A stretch of DNA of 16,464 nt, taken from Thermodesulfovibrionia bacterium (GTDB taxonomy: Bacteria > Nitrospirota > Thermodesulfovibrionia > UBA6902). Location: assembly GCA_947258735.1 (NCBI GenBank), contig CAMYJJ010000039.1:1-16464 (forward strand), read 5' to 3'. Made by a program: the position numbers and the translations under genes. Shown here piece after piece: positions 6,711 to 13,579 of the stretch; positions within the stretch are counted from its first letter, which is position 1; every line of letters starts with the position of its first letter. The notes under the pieces were generated by a model. That model did no database searches. It worked only from the letters and a program-made list of their open reading frames with translations, and was not told the origin of the DNA.

Positions 6711-8054
6711 ATGAAATTAAGCGCATTACTGGATTTAGAGCTGATTGACAGTGAAGATATCAGGAAGCTTCTTCTGGAAGAAGGGTTTATCGTCAATGAT
6801 CTATTAGATAAAGATACCCTGCTCGAAGAAATATCCAGGGGAGTAGTAAATGTTGTATTCCTTAAATGCTGTCCGGTGATTACATCAAGCGATGATATCG
6901 GTTCAACCATAAAAAAATGCAAGGAGCTGGACCCGCGTGTAGAAATAATCTGTCTTGGATTACACAAGGATGAAGAAATTGCGGTAGAGGCAATAAAATA
7001 TGGTGCTACTGCCTGTATACATACCCCGCTTGATGAATCCAATATACGAGAGACCATGCGTGAGATTAAAGATCACGCCCTCTTCCGCATGGAAACGTAC
7101 AACATAGAAAAATCCCTTTTTGAGAAACTCATCTTTACTGAGATCGTCAGCAAACACCCCGTTATGCTTGATATTTTTACCCTTTTAAAACGCGTGGCCC
7201 CTTACTACAGGACAATGCTGATTTCCGGAGAAACAGGTACGGGAAAGGAAGTCCTGGCCAAACGTGTTCATAAACTTGGCCCGGCACCTGAAGAACCTTT
7301 TATTGCATGCAACTGCAGTGGATTTGTTGAGACGCTTTTAGAAAGTGAACTCTTTGGACATGTCAAAGGGGCCTTTACCGGTGCTGTCTCCGATAAGAAG
7401 GGCCTGTTTGAGGCCGCGGGCAAGGGAACACTGTTTCTTGATGAAATTGGAGACATGCCTCTGGGTTTTCAGGCACATTTATTAAGGGTCCTGCAGGATG
7501 GAGAGATAAGGCCCGTTGGCAGTACGAGAACGATGAAAGCAGCATGCAGGGTCATAGCTGCGTCTAATGTCAATCTTGAGGAACAGGTAAAAAAAGGGCT
7601 GTTTCGGGAAGACCTGTATTTCCGGCTCGCTGTCATTACGATAGATTTGCCCACCTTACGGGAGAGAAAAGAGGACATACGACTGTTATGCTATTACTTT
7701 CTTAATAAATTCATAAAGAAAATGAAAAAGAACATAACTGGCATATCTATACCTGCCCAGCGTTATCTTTCCTCCTATGACTGGCCCGGAAATGTCAGGG
7801 AGCTTGAGAATGTTATTGAGAGAGCGATGCTCGTGACAACGACCAGTTTTATCAGGCCCCAGGACCTGCCCTCGAATGTCAGAGAACTAAAAGCATCTGC
7901 TGCTCAGAGCCTTGCTATTGATGATGTACTGAAAACCCATATCCAGCGTGTTCTTGCCACAACCGGTGGGAACAAAACAAGGGCCGCTTCCTCTTTAGGA
8001 ATCAGCAGAAGGTCTTTGCAGAGAAAAATGCAGAAATACAGCATTGAGGGATGA
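6711..8054 (+). CDS. NtrC-family sigma-54 activator with a degenerate receiver domain
   Basis: 447 aa. Three domains: an atypical receiver (about 1-120), an AAA+ sigma-54 activation domain (about 142-375) and a Fis-type DNA-binding helix-turn-helix (about 408-443, '[20 protein letters not shown]'). The AAA+ part is intact: Walker A 'GETGTGKE' (173-180), the sigma-54 contact loop GAFTGA (220-225), Walker B 'LFLDEIGD' (241-248) and arginine fingers in 'FREDLYFRL'. The receiver is not: the phospho-acceptor Asp position reads K52 in 'VVFLKCCP', the Ser/Thr position is G83, and the conserved Lys before Pro is T105. Control by a histidine kinase is therefore unlikely, and no kinase gene is nearby. 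It sits just upstream of the pilus locus, whose first gene has a sigma-54 element, so it is the obvious candidate activator (inference). No Shine-Dalgarno is evident before ATG 6711. Confidence 0.93.
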   Translation: MKLSALLDLELIDSEDIRKLLLEEGFIVNDLLDKDTLLEEISRGVVNVVFLKCCPVITSSDDIGSTIKKCKELDPRVEIICLGLHKDEEIAVEAIKYGATACIHTPLDESNIRETMREIKDHALFRMETYNIEKSLFEKLIFTEIVSKHPVMLDIFTLLKRVAPYYRTMLISGETGTGKEVLAKRVHKLGPAPEEPFIACNCSGFVETLLESELFGHVKGAFTGAVSDKKGLFEAAGKGTLFLDEIGDMPLGFQAHLLRVLQDGEIRPVGSTRTMKAACRVIAASNVNLEEQVKKGLFREDLYFRLAVITIDLPTLRERKEDIRLLCYYFLNKFIKKMKKNITGISIPAQRYLSSYDWPGNVRELENVIERAMLVTTTSFIRPQDLPSNVRELKASAAQSLAIDDVLKTHIQRVLATTGGNKTRAASSLGISRRSLQRKMQKYSIEG

Positions 8055-8134
8055 TCTTTTTACAGGCAGGATATGTAAGCAGTCTCTTTTGAGACAGCAC
8101 AAAGAATAATCTTTACCAAATACCCCCCTGTCAG

Positions 8135-8162
8135 TTGACAATAATTCAAAATAGCTTATAAT
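8135..8162 (+). promoter_or_regulatory. Consensus sigma-70 promoter upstream of the pilus locus
   Basis: TTGACA (8135-8140), 16 nt, TATAAT (8157-8162): both hexamers are perfect. Transcription would start near 8169, leaving a leader of about 224 nt before the first gene at 8393. The dyad at 8161-8197 begins in the last two bases of the -10, as expected for a repressor operator. Confidence 0.6.
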
Positions 8163-8197
8163 GGGCTATATTGACCATTACAGTAATATCAGCCCAT
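8161..8197. promoter_or_regulatory. Dyad overlapping the -10 and start site (operator or 5' stem-loop)
   Basis: ATGGGCTATATT (8161-8172) pairs with AATATCAGCCCAT (8185-8197) over 12 bp with a single bulged C, loop 12 nt. No T-run follows, so it is not an intrinsic terminator. Its place on the -10 and +1 of a consensus promoter suggests an operator; as RNA it would lie at the very 5' end of the transcript. Confidence 0.5.
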
Positions 8198-8357
8198 AAT
8201 CATTCTCAATAGAGAAATGAAAAATAATCTTTAAATTTCAAACTGTTATCAAGAGAAAAGACAAGAATACGATTCAAATACAAAATTTACATGCCAAAAG
8301 CGCCCGCTTCAAAGAGTGTGACACATTAAATTACTTTTAAATCAATGAGTTACATGC

Positions 8358-8373
8358 TGGCATTGAATTAGCA
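8358..8373 (+). promoter_or_regulatory. Sigma-54 (RpoN) -24/-12 promoter element
   Basis: TGGCAT-TGAAT-TAGCA matches TGGCAC-N5-TTGCA at 9 of 11 defined positions with the exact spacing of 10 nt between GG (8359-8360) and GC (8371-8372). A start near 8384 would leave only about 9 nt before the ATG at 8393, which is short for a ribosome site. A sigma-54 activator gene ends 300 nt upstream. Confidence 0.5.
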
Positions 8374-8392
8374 ATACATACAGACGGTTAAC

Positions 8393-8857
8393 ATGAGAAA
8401 ATATCTTTTGATCAGCATATCAATCATACTAACGTTTCTGCTTACCTCAACATGTGCTTTTGCAGACACTGTCTCATCAAACCTTCTTGTCAGCGCAAGA
8501 GTAGTACCTGTGGTCCAGTATAATGTCCTTCATCAGGAAAACACGATAACGGTTACTGCGGAAGATATTAACAGGGGTTACATCGATGTTGAGAATGCAG
8601 TTATCTATAGAATAAAGACTAATTCCAGAAATGGCCATCTCCTTGTTTATTCAAGAGACACCAGCCTGTTTAAGGAGATCTTTATATTGGGTAATCATTA
8701 TGTTCAAACCATGTCAGGGTCCTGGGGTGAAATACCCATGCCTTATCAGGGAAATCATTATTTCACCAAAGAGCTTGGTTTCAGGTTTCAGGTTACAGAG
8801 AATATGAAACCCGGAACATACCCCTGGCCTCTGGCTATCACACTCAGTTCACTGTAG
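8393..8857 (+). CDS. Small secreted, cysteine-free protein of the pilus locus, possibly pilin-like
   Basis: 154 aa, family not recognised with confidence. A clear signal peptide (hydrophobic 4-20, likely cleavage CAFA|DT after residue 24) sends it to the periplasm or beyond. The mature 130 residues have no cysteine and read as alternating beta strands: an N-terminal hydrophobic strand 'NLLVSARVVPVVQYNVL', then 'TITVTAEDINRGYIDV', and a last segment 'KPGTYPWPLAITLSSL' that resembles the final strand of fimbrial subunits ('PGTY...V.VTL'). This suggests an immunoglobulin-like fold and a role as an accessory or initiating subunit, or a regulator, of the adjacent SCPU pilus. That is inference from shape and position only. 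It is separated from the pilin by 467 nt with its own promoter, so it may be expressed separately. Confidence 0.8.
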   Translation: MRKYLLISISIILTFLLTSTCAFADTVSSNLLVSARVVPVVQYNVLHQENTITVTAEDINRGYIDVENAVIYRIKTNSRNGHLLVYSRDTSLFKEIFILGNHYVQTMSGSWGEIPMPYQGNHYFTKELGFRFQVTENMKPGTYPWPLAITLSSL

Positions 8858-9073
8858 TCTGTATGATTCATGCTTCAATGGAGCAGACTCTGCAATCTGT
8901 TATGTTTCACAATAATATCTCCATTAAATCAGGCACATAAACATCACTTTTTTTCGAAATATTACACTGGCATCATGTCTTAGAGTAAAGCCAAACCATT
9001 TGTAATATATATCTTTTTCTCATTACCTGATATATATAGGGCAATACCTTAAATATTAAATAGGTAATCCCCC

Positions 9074-9100
9074 TAAAGTTTCTCAGGAAAATGCCGATAG
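9074..9100 (+). promoter_or_regulatory. Sigma-28 (FliA) flagellar-type promoter for the SCPU pilin
   Basis: TAAAGTTT (9074-9081), exactly 11 nt, GCCGATAG (9093-9100). This matches the FliA consensus TAAAGTTT-N11-GCCGATAA at 15 of 16 positions with ideal spacing. The start would be near 9107, with a leader of about 218 nt before the pilin ATG at 9325. Confidence 0.72.
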
Positions 9101-9106
9101 AATATC

Positions 9107-9324
9107 GTAACGCGGGCTCAGGAAAGCGCTGCTTTAAAAGCGGATGATTTCCAGCTAAGGACAGCTTGCAGTATTAAAGTTGCATGTGTTCCTTTCTGGA
9201 ACAGGGATATATGTCACAAGAAACGTGATATGAAAAGGGGGTGATCAAATAGGAGAGTAATGACAAAGAATATGAAGGTTTGAGCTCGTACAATGTTAAA
9301 GAATAAAAAATCAGGAGGGTTTAA
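9107..9324 (+). other. Long structured leader of the pilin mRNA with tandem ribosome-site-like sequences
   Basis: From the predicted sigma-28 start to the pilin ATG. Hairpins: CTGCTT-taa-AAGCGG (9128-9142, one G-U pair), TGTTCC-tttct-GGAACA (9187-9203) and ATGTCAC-aagaaac-GTGATAT (about 9211-9231). AAGGGGGTGATC (9235-9246) matches 11 of 12 bases of the full anti-Shine-Dalgarno complement but has no start codon at normal distance. A 7-codon frame MTKNMKV (9260-9283) has AGGAG 4 nt upstream. The pilin itself has AGGAGGG 5 nt before its ATG. No riboswitch class was recognised. Confidence 0.4.
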
Positions 9325-9810
9325 ATGAAGAAACTAATAGTAACTGTAATGACCATAGCGTTGTTCATGTCTGCCGGAAGTGCTATGGCAGCATCAACAT
9401 TTACCACATTTGATATAACAGCGAATGTTGCGGCTGCATGTAATATCAACAGTATGCAGAATATGAACTTTGGAGCCTATGACCCGACAGGCGGTGATGT
9501 AAATGCTACAGCTGACCTGCAGTTCAACTGTTCAAAAAATACCGCATATGATATCACAATCGAAGGACCAAGTCAGCTTACAACAAGGCAAATGACAGGC
9601 GGGACATTTGCAGAGAACCTGGTGTATGAGCTCTACTACGACGGGGCACACACAACAGCTTGGGCAGATGTTATTGGAAACATACTTGGACAGGGTACAA
9701 CACCCGATAATACATTGCAGACAATGACGGTGTACGGTCAGATTGCGGGCGGGCAGGACGTCTCTGTTGACAGTTATACTCAGACGCTTGAAATAACCGT
9801 TAACTTTTAA
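9325..9810 (+). CDS. Spore coat U (SCPU)-domain pilin, likely major pilus subunit
   Basis: 161 aa. Signal peptide with cleavage SAMA|AS after residue 22. The mature part has the SCPU pattern: a donor-strand-like N-terminus 'STFTTFDITANVAAAC', the first cysteine C39, 'MNFGAYDPTGGDVNATADLQFNC' with C69 as disulfide partner, and a C-terminal strand 'YTQTLEITVNF' ending in the aromatic residue typical of usher-exported pilins. In Csu-type pili such subunits are folded by the chaperone and polymerise at the usher by donor-strand exchange. AGGAGGG lies 5 nt before ATG 9325. The sigma-28 promoter lies upstream and a strong terminator directly downstream, fitting a subunit needed in excess over the assembly machinery. 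Confidence 0.92.
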   Translation: MKKLIVTVMTIALFMSAGSAMAASTFTTFDITANVAAACNINSMQNMNFGAYDPTGGDVNATADLQFNCSKNTAYDITIEGPSQLTTRQMTGGTFAENLVYELYYDGAHTTAWADVIGNILGQGTTPDNTLQTMTVYGQIAGGQDVSVDSYTQTLEITVNF

Positions 9811-9826
9811 GGCATGGCTGGACCAG

Positions 9827-9857
9827 TATAAAAAGGGGGCCTGGCCCCCTTTTTATA
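9827..9857. terminator. Strong Rho-independent terminator (bidirectional) after the pilin gene
   Basis: TATAAAAAGGGGGC (9827-9840), loop CTG, GCCCCCTTTTTATA (9844-9857): a perfect 14-bp stem with six G-C pairs next to the loop and a T5 stretch on the right side. It sits 16 nt after the pilin stop and before the chaperone gene. Partial read-through would give much pilin and little chaperone and usher. Confidence 0.9.
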
Positions 9858-9901
9858 TTGAATTTCTTTAGAGAGGGGAATTGCGGGGGCAGGGAATACT
9901 C

Positions 9902-10672
9902 ATGGAGGGAAGTATATATAGAATGCAAATAAAACCTTGTCATAGCTTACCCGTCTTTCATCTCATTGCGCTTTTCTTCTGTGTGCTTTCATCAGATGTA
10001 TCTGCTGCAAATTTCACGGTCAATCCGATCAGGATTTTTTTTGACGGCGCTCAGAAGACCAACGTTCTCAGCATTACAAACACATCTGATGAGCCGGTGT
10101 CGTTAGAGCTAAAGGCAGTTGCATGGGGACATGACAATACATACACTCCGACAAAAGACATCATATTTTTCCCGAAGATGCTTACGATAAATAAAGGGGA
10201 AGAAAAGATCATCCGGATAGGACACAGAATATCGGTTGAACAGCTGGAAAAGACATACCGGCTATTTATAAAAGAGATACCTGATATAAGCCCTGAAGGA
10301 CGTACCGAGCTGAAAATGGTAATGAACCTCGGGGTCCCGATATTTATCATGCCTTCAGAACAAATATCCGAAGGTGAAATAGAAAAGACGGATCTATCGA
10401 ATGGGGAATTGACTGTTTCTTTAAAGAACACAGGTAATGTTCACTTTGTAATACAGTCGATAGCAGTATCGGGCATCGATGACACACTGAAAGAAATATT
10501 CAGTGCCAATATGGCCGGATGGTATCTCCTCGCAGGTAGTGCAAGGGACTATACGTTTGAGATACCGGAGGAGAGTTGCCTTAACATTAAAAACCTTCAG
10601 GTAAATGTTGAAACTGATAAGCCCTCAATGGAAAAGAAATTTGGCGTTATCAAAGAGATGTGTACTCCCTAG
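9902..10672 (+). CDS. PapD-like periplasmic pilus chaperone
   Basis: About 257 aa from ATG 9902. A signal peptide ends near 'SDVSAA|NF', followed by two immunoglobulin-like domains. The N-terminal domain shows the chaperone pattern 'FTVNPIRIFFD' with the Arg used to bind subunit C-termini, 'VLSITNTSDEPVSLELKAVAW', then 'FFPKMLTINKGEEKIIRIGHR' and 'TYRLFIKEIP' with the second anchoring Lys. The C-terminal domain begins near 'GELTVSLKNTGNVHF'. It would bind unfolded SCPU subunits in the periplasm and hand them to the usher. Start choice: ATG 9902 has AGGGA 6 nt upstream; TTG 9881 (preceded by GAGAGGGG) and ATG 9923 (GGAGGG, 13 nt away) are alternatives. The usher frame overlaps its 3' end, so the two are coupled. 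Confidence 0.92.
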   Translation: MEGSIYRMQIKPCHSLPVFHLIALFFCVLSSDVSAANFTVNPIRIFFDGAQKTNVLSITNTSDEPVSLELKAVAWGHDNTYTPTKDIIFFPKMLTINKGEEKIIRIGHRISVEQLEKTYRLFIKEIPDISPEGRTELKMVMNLGVPIFIMPSEQISEGEIEKTDLSNGELTVSLKNTGNVHFVIQSIAVSGIDDTLKEIFSANMAGWYLLAGSARDYTFEIPEESCLNIKNLQVNVETDKPSMEKKFGVIKEMCTP

Positions 10673-12974
10673 CACCTTTTTTTTATTGATCACAGCCTCA
10701 CTTATGTTCTTTTCTGACGCGGCAGATGCACAGGAACTCATTGTCCTGAAGCTGATGTTAAATGGGGAAGATAAAGGAGAGATGTTCATGGTCCGGTCCG
10801 GTGACAGCGACATATGGCTGAACAGGGCAGACCTGAATAACACGGATCTTTTAAAGGATATAGGAGGAGATATCCATTTTGATGGAGAAGTATTTGTCCC
10901 TCTCAGTTCAATCCCGGAACTCACCTTTCAGATAAACGATAGCGAGGCGTCGCTGGAGGTAACTGCACCTTCCCATCTATTCAGAAAACAGTATATAGAT
11001 GCAGCAGTCAAACGGCCTCAACGACTCAGGGCAGCTCAGGATATGTCCGCATTTTTAAACTATGCCGGCGGATACAGCCGCTTTGACAGTTTCGAGTACA
11101 TACATGTATCAGGTGAACTTGGCATGGGAATAGGCGACTATCTGGGCAGATCGACTTTTTCCTATACAAAGACAGAAGATGAAAATAATGCCGTGAGGCT
11201 CATTTCTGATCTTATAATGAGTGATAGAAAAAACCTGAGGTCATTTGTTGTCGGTGATATTAATGCATCATCCGGTATTTTTGGTGTGACTTCACTGATC
11301 GGCGGGATAGGCGTTTCCAGAAACTTTTCTCTTTCTCCCTATTTTATGAAATATCCCTCACTGGACCTGAGCGGCAGCATCGAGAGGCCGTCTCAATTAG
11401 AAGTGTATCTGAATGACATCCTTGCCCGTAGAGAACAGTTATCACCCGGAGCGTTTGAGTTTAATGATGTACCTGCTACAGGGGGATCGGGTACTGCACG
11501 GATAGTGATACACGACATATACGGGAGAGAGCGAACCATATCAACACCTTACTACTCCTCAGACCGTCTCCTGAAAAAAGGAGTGCATGAATACAGCTAC
11601 GCCGCTGGTTTTGAGCGGGAAAACTTCGGCACAAAAAACCTTGACTACGGTGCTCCCGCTCTCCTCGCCTTTCATAATTATGGATTATCTCAATATCTTA
11701 AGGTCGGCTATTCTGCTGAGGCGACGAACAACCTGATCAATGTCGGGGTGTCGGGGTTAGTCCTAATGCCCAAGGCAGGAATAGTCGATGCTTCATTGGC
11801 CTCAAGCAGCCACAATGGTAAAACAGGTCTGAGCGGGTCAATGGGCTATGCTTATTTGTCGAGACATTTTAATGCACGCATCTCCATGCATCTGACATCC
11901 AGAGAATACGCCAATTTTTTACTGGACCCGTCAGTTGACAGAAACAGGTTGCAGTTCAACAGTGCCATGGGGTTTGGATGGGACAAAGCGGGGTATATCA
12001 CAGGAGCATATACGTATTCCGATGCTTATATTGCCGGGAGCACATCCATGTTTGACATCTCGTATAACAGGGCAATTACAAAAGATATATCCTTCTTCAT
12101 GACCGCAGGGCATATAAAGAATATAACTACAGAACATAAAATGATGCTGGGACTGCATATGCTTCTTGGTAAAAAACTCTCAGGGGCGGTCACTTACCGC
12201 AGCAGCAAAGGTGACCGTATGACAGAGGCCCGGATACAGAAAAGTGTACCCACAGGAACAGGGTTCGGGTATGGCGCCAGTGTAGAACATACCGGTGACC
12301 GGAATAATGTTGAGGGCACGGTCCGGTATCAGAACAGATACGGGATGTACGGCATGAACATAATGGAGAGAGAAGGAGGCAGCGGTTATCATCTGTCATA
12401 TGCAGGTGGCATGGGATATATCGGAAGGTCCGTGTTTTTCAGCAGGCCGCTTACCGACAGTTTTGCAAAGGTCAAGGTTGGAGATCTCGAAGGAGTACGC
12501 GTGTATTCATACAACAATGAGATCGGCAGGACAGACAGCAATGGTGAAGTCATCATACCGAACCTCCAGTCTTTTCATGAAAACAGGATCGATATCGAAG
12601 CAGAAGATATCCCGATTGACTACTCAATTCCGGAATTGACGCAGCGCCTGACACCTTCTTTCAGAAGCGGTTCATCTGTTTCATTTGATATAACCAAAAT
12701 ACAGGCAGTCACAGGCTCTGTTGCCATGCTGGTGAACGGAGAAACAGTCCCGGTTTCATACGCAAGACTGTCCCTGCAGGGGAAAGATACGACCATAGAG
12801 GGAATCATAGGATCAGACGGTGCGTTTTATCTGGAAAACATTCCTGCGGGAACATATCCTGTTAACATCCTGTTAAACGGGAATGTATGCACATTCAGCA
12901 TGGTTGTGCCGGACAGCGCAGAGATGATCATAGACCTAGGAACAAATGTATGCGGTTCAGGTAAACAGAAATGA
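10605..12974 (+). CDS. Outer-membrane usher of the chaperone-usher pilus (CsuD/FimD-like)
   Basis: 789 aa from ATG 10605. After a hydrophobic signal (about residues 20-40, cleavage near 'SDAADA|QE') come the usher N-terminal domain ('LIVLKLMLNGEDKGEMF', about 45-125), a long beta-barrel, a plug-type insert ('QLEVYLNDILARREQLSPGAFEFNDVPATGG') and C-terminal domains ('VRVYSYNNEIGRTDSNGEVIIPNL' to the C-terminal cysteine). It forms the pore through which pilin-chaperone complexes are assembled and secreted. The length is at the short end for ushers, as in the Csu clade. ATG 10605 overlaps the chaperone by 68 nt and gives a long signal-peptide n-region. TTG 10641 would give a more usual one (MALSKRCVLPSTFFLL), so the exact start is open. 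The stop overlaps the next gene in ATGA. Confidence 0.93.
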   Translation: MLKLISPQWKRNLALSKRCVLPSTFFLLITASLMFFSDAADAQELIVLKLMLNGEDKGEMFMVRSGDSDIWLNRADLNNTDLLKDIGGDIHFDGEVFVPLSSIPELTFQINDSEASLEVTAPSHLFRKQYIDAAVKRPQRLRAAQDMSAFLNYAGGYSRFDSFEYIHVSGELGMGIGDYLGRSTFSYTKTEDENNAVRLISDLIMSDRKNLRSFVVGDINASSGIFGVTSLIGGIGVSRNFSLSPYFMKYPSLDLSGSIERPSQLEVYLNDILARREQLSPGAFEFNDVPATGGSGTARIVIHDIYGRERTISTPYYSSDRLLKKGVHEYSYAAGFERENFGTKNLDYGAPALLAFHNYGLSQYLKVGYSAEATNNLINVGVSGLVLMPKAGIVDASLASSSHNGKTGLSGSMGYAYLSRHFNARISMHLTSREYANFLLDPSVDRNRLQFNSAMGFGWDKAGYITGAYTYSDAYIAGSTSMFDISYNRAITKDISFFMTAGHIKNITTEHKMMLGLHMLLGKKLSGAVTYRSSKGDRMTEARIQKSVPTGTGFGYGASVEHTGDRNNVEGTVRYQNRYGMYGMNIMEREGGSGYHLSYAGGMGYIGRSVFFSRPLTDSFAKVKVGDLEGVRVYSYNNEIGRTDSNGEVIIPNLQSFHENRIDIEAEDIPIDYSIPELTQRLTPSFRSGSSVSFDITKIQAVTGSVAMLVNGETVPVSYARLSLQGKDTTIEGIIGSDGAFYLENIPAGTYPVNILLNGNVCTFSMVVPDSAEMIIDLGTNVCGSGKQK

Positions 12975-13432
12975 AAATGAACGTTATGTACAGTACCATG
13001 GCCCTTACGGTGTTAATATTAACAAGCGTTACATATGCTGCATGTACTGTTTCTGCAACCCCCCTCTCCTTTGGAAGCTATGATGTCTTTTCTGCGGCTC
13101 CACTTGATTCCACAGGCACAATCACCGTTTCCTGTGATGAGCGAAGGGCGCCGCAAGTACTCATATCTATCGGCCAAAGCACGAATTCAGGCGGATTTGA
13201 TCCGCGGGCAATGAAACATGCCACCGGGGGAGAACTCCTTATGTATAACCTGTACACGAACAATGGAAGATCCAGAATATGGGGAGACGGATCAGGAAAT
13301 ACGAGCACAGTTACGAGAAAAGTCAGGAGAAACAGACCATTAAACCGAACTGTCCATGGCAGGGTGCCGCCGCTGCAGGATGTCGAAGCGGGCGCCTATC
13401 ATGAAACCCTTACCGTTACCATCCTGTGGTAA
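12971..13432 (+). CDS. SCPU-domain minor subunit, candidate tip subunit
   Basis: 153 aa. Signal peptide with cleavage near 'VTYA|AC' (residue 23). The SCPU core follows at once: C25 in 'CTVSATPLSFGSYDVFS', C55 in 'GTITVSC', 'GELLMYNLYTN', 'IWGDGSGNT' and a final strand 'GAYHETLTVTILW' with a C-terminal aromatic. The first cysteine is only 1-2 residues from the cleavage site, against about 16 in the pilin at 9325. There is thus no room for an N-terminal donor strand, so it could accept but not donate a strand and would sit at the pilus tip. This is a structural inference. ATG 12971 overlaps the usher stop by 4 nt (ATGA), so it is translationally coupled. Residues about 117-132 are unusually basic ('RKVRRNRPLNR'). 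Confidence 0.9.
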   Translation: MKMNVMYSTMALTVLILTSVTYAACTVSATPLSFGSYDVFSAAPLDSTGTITVSCDERRAPQVLISIGQSTNSGGFDPRAMKHATGGELLMYNLYTNNGRSRIWGDGSGNTSTVTRKVRRNRPLNRTVHGRVPPLQDVEAGAYHETLTVTILW

Positions 13433-13489
13433 GTCGGGAATTCATTCCGCGGACACCGTTTTGCCGAAGATACGTTTACTGCATTGCTG

Positions 13490-13526
13490 AAAAAGCCCGC
13501 AACCGGTTTTTTACATGAAAAAAACC
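13490..13526. terminator. Bidirectional terminator between convergent genes
   Basis: AAAAAGCC (13490-13497) pairs with GGTTTTTT (13505-13512) around a 7-nt loop, with one G-U pair. The same GGTTTTTT also pairs perfectly with AAAAAACC (13519-13526). Either stem is followed by a U-run for one direction: rightward for the pilus operon ending at 13432 and leftward for the small gene ending at 13580. Confidence 0.6.
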
Positions 13527-13579
13527 TCTAACAGATCATTGTCGAGGCCTTAAGGAAGTAACAAAATTAAATATAAATA

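Larger units (their letters stand above)
8055..8392. other. 338-nt gene-free regulatory region before the pilus locus
   Basis: AT-rich and without a convincing gene. It holds a sigma-70 promoter (8135-8162), a long dyad (8161-8197), small hairpins GTCTC-tttt-GAGAC (8082-8095) and AAGCG-cc-CGCTT (8298-8309), and an 11-nt direct repeat AATAATCTTTA (8105-8115 and 8223-8233). It also has TTACATGC at 8287-8294 and 8350-8357 (63 nt, about six helical turns apart) and a sigma-54 element (8358-8373). No T-tract terminator for the activator gene is visible. Confidence 0.6.
8858..9324. other. 467-nt region between the secreted protein and the pilin gene: 3' structure, sigma-28 promoter and long leader
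   Basis: The first half holds an 8-bp perfect inverted repeat ATATTACA (8959-8966)/TGTAATAT (9001-9008) enclosing TGGC/GCCA (8968-8971/8990-8993), with a T5 stretch at 9014-9018, perhaps a weak terminator, and ATTACCT/AGGTAAT (9022-9028/9062-9068). The second half is the sigma-28 promoter at 9074-9100 and the pilin leader. No gene longer than a few codons is convincing. Confidence 0.6.

Noticed and set aside
8082..8095. Terminator for the sigma-54 activator gene at GTCTC-tttt-GAGAC
   Set aside because: Only a 5-bp stem and no T-run follows, so it does not qualify as an intrinsic terminator.
8879..8894. Second sigma-54-like element TGGAGC-N5-CTGCA after the first pilus-locus gene
   Set aside because: The GG/GC spacing is right but three of the conserved bases are wrong, it overlaps a short palindrome (GCAGA-c-TCTGC), and it lies 430 nt before the pilin, which has a far better sigma-28 promoter.
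9107..9324. Cyclic-di-GMP (GEMM) or other known riboswitch in the pilin leader
   Set aside because: I looked for the conserved GEMM core and other familiar motifs and did not find them; only generic hairpins are visible.
13169..13176. GCCGATAG on the minus strand inside the minor-subunit gene
   Set aside because: No TAAA-type -35 lies at the right distance and no gene follows on that strand; a chance match within coding sequence.
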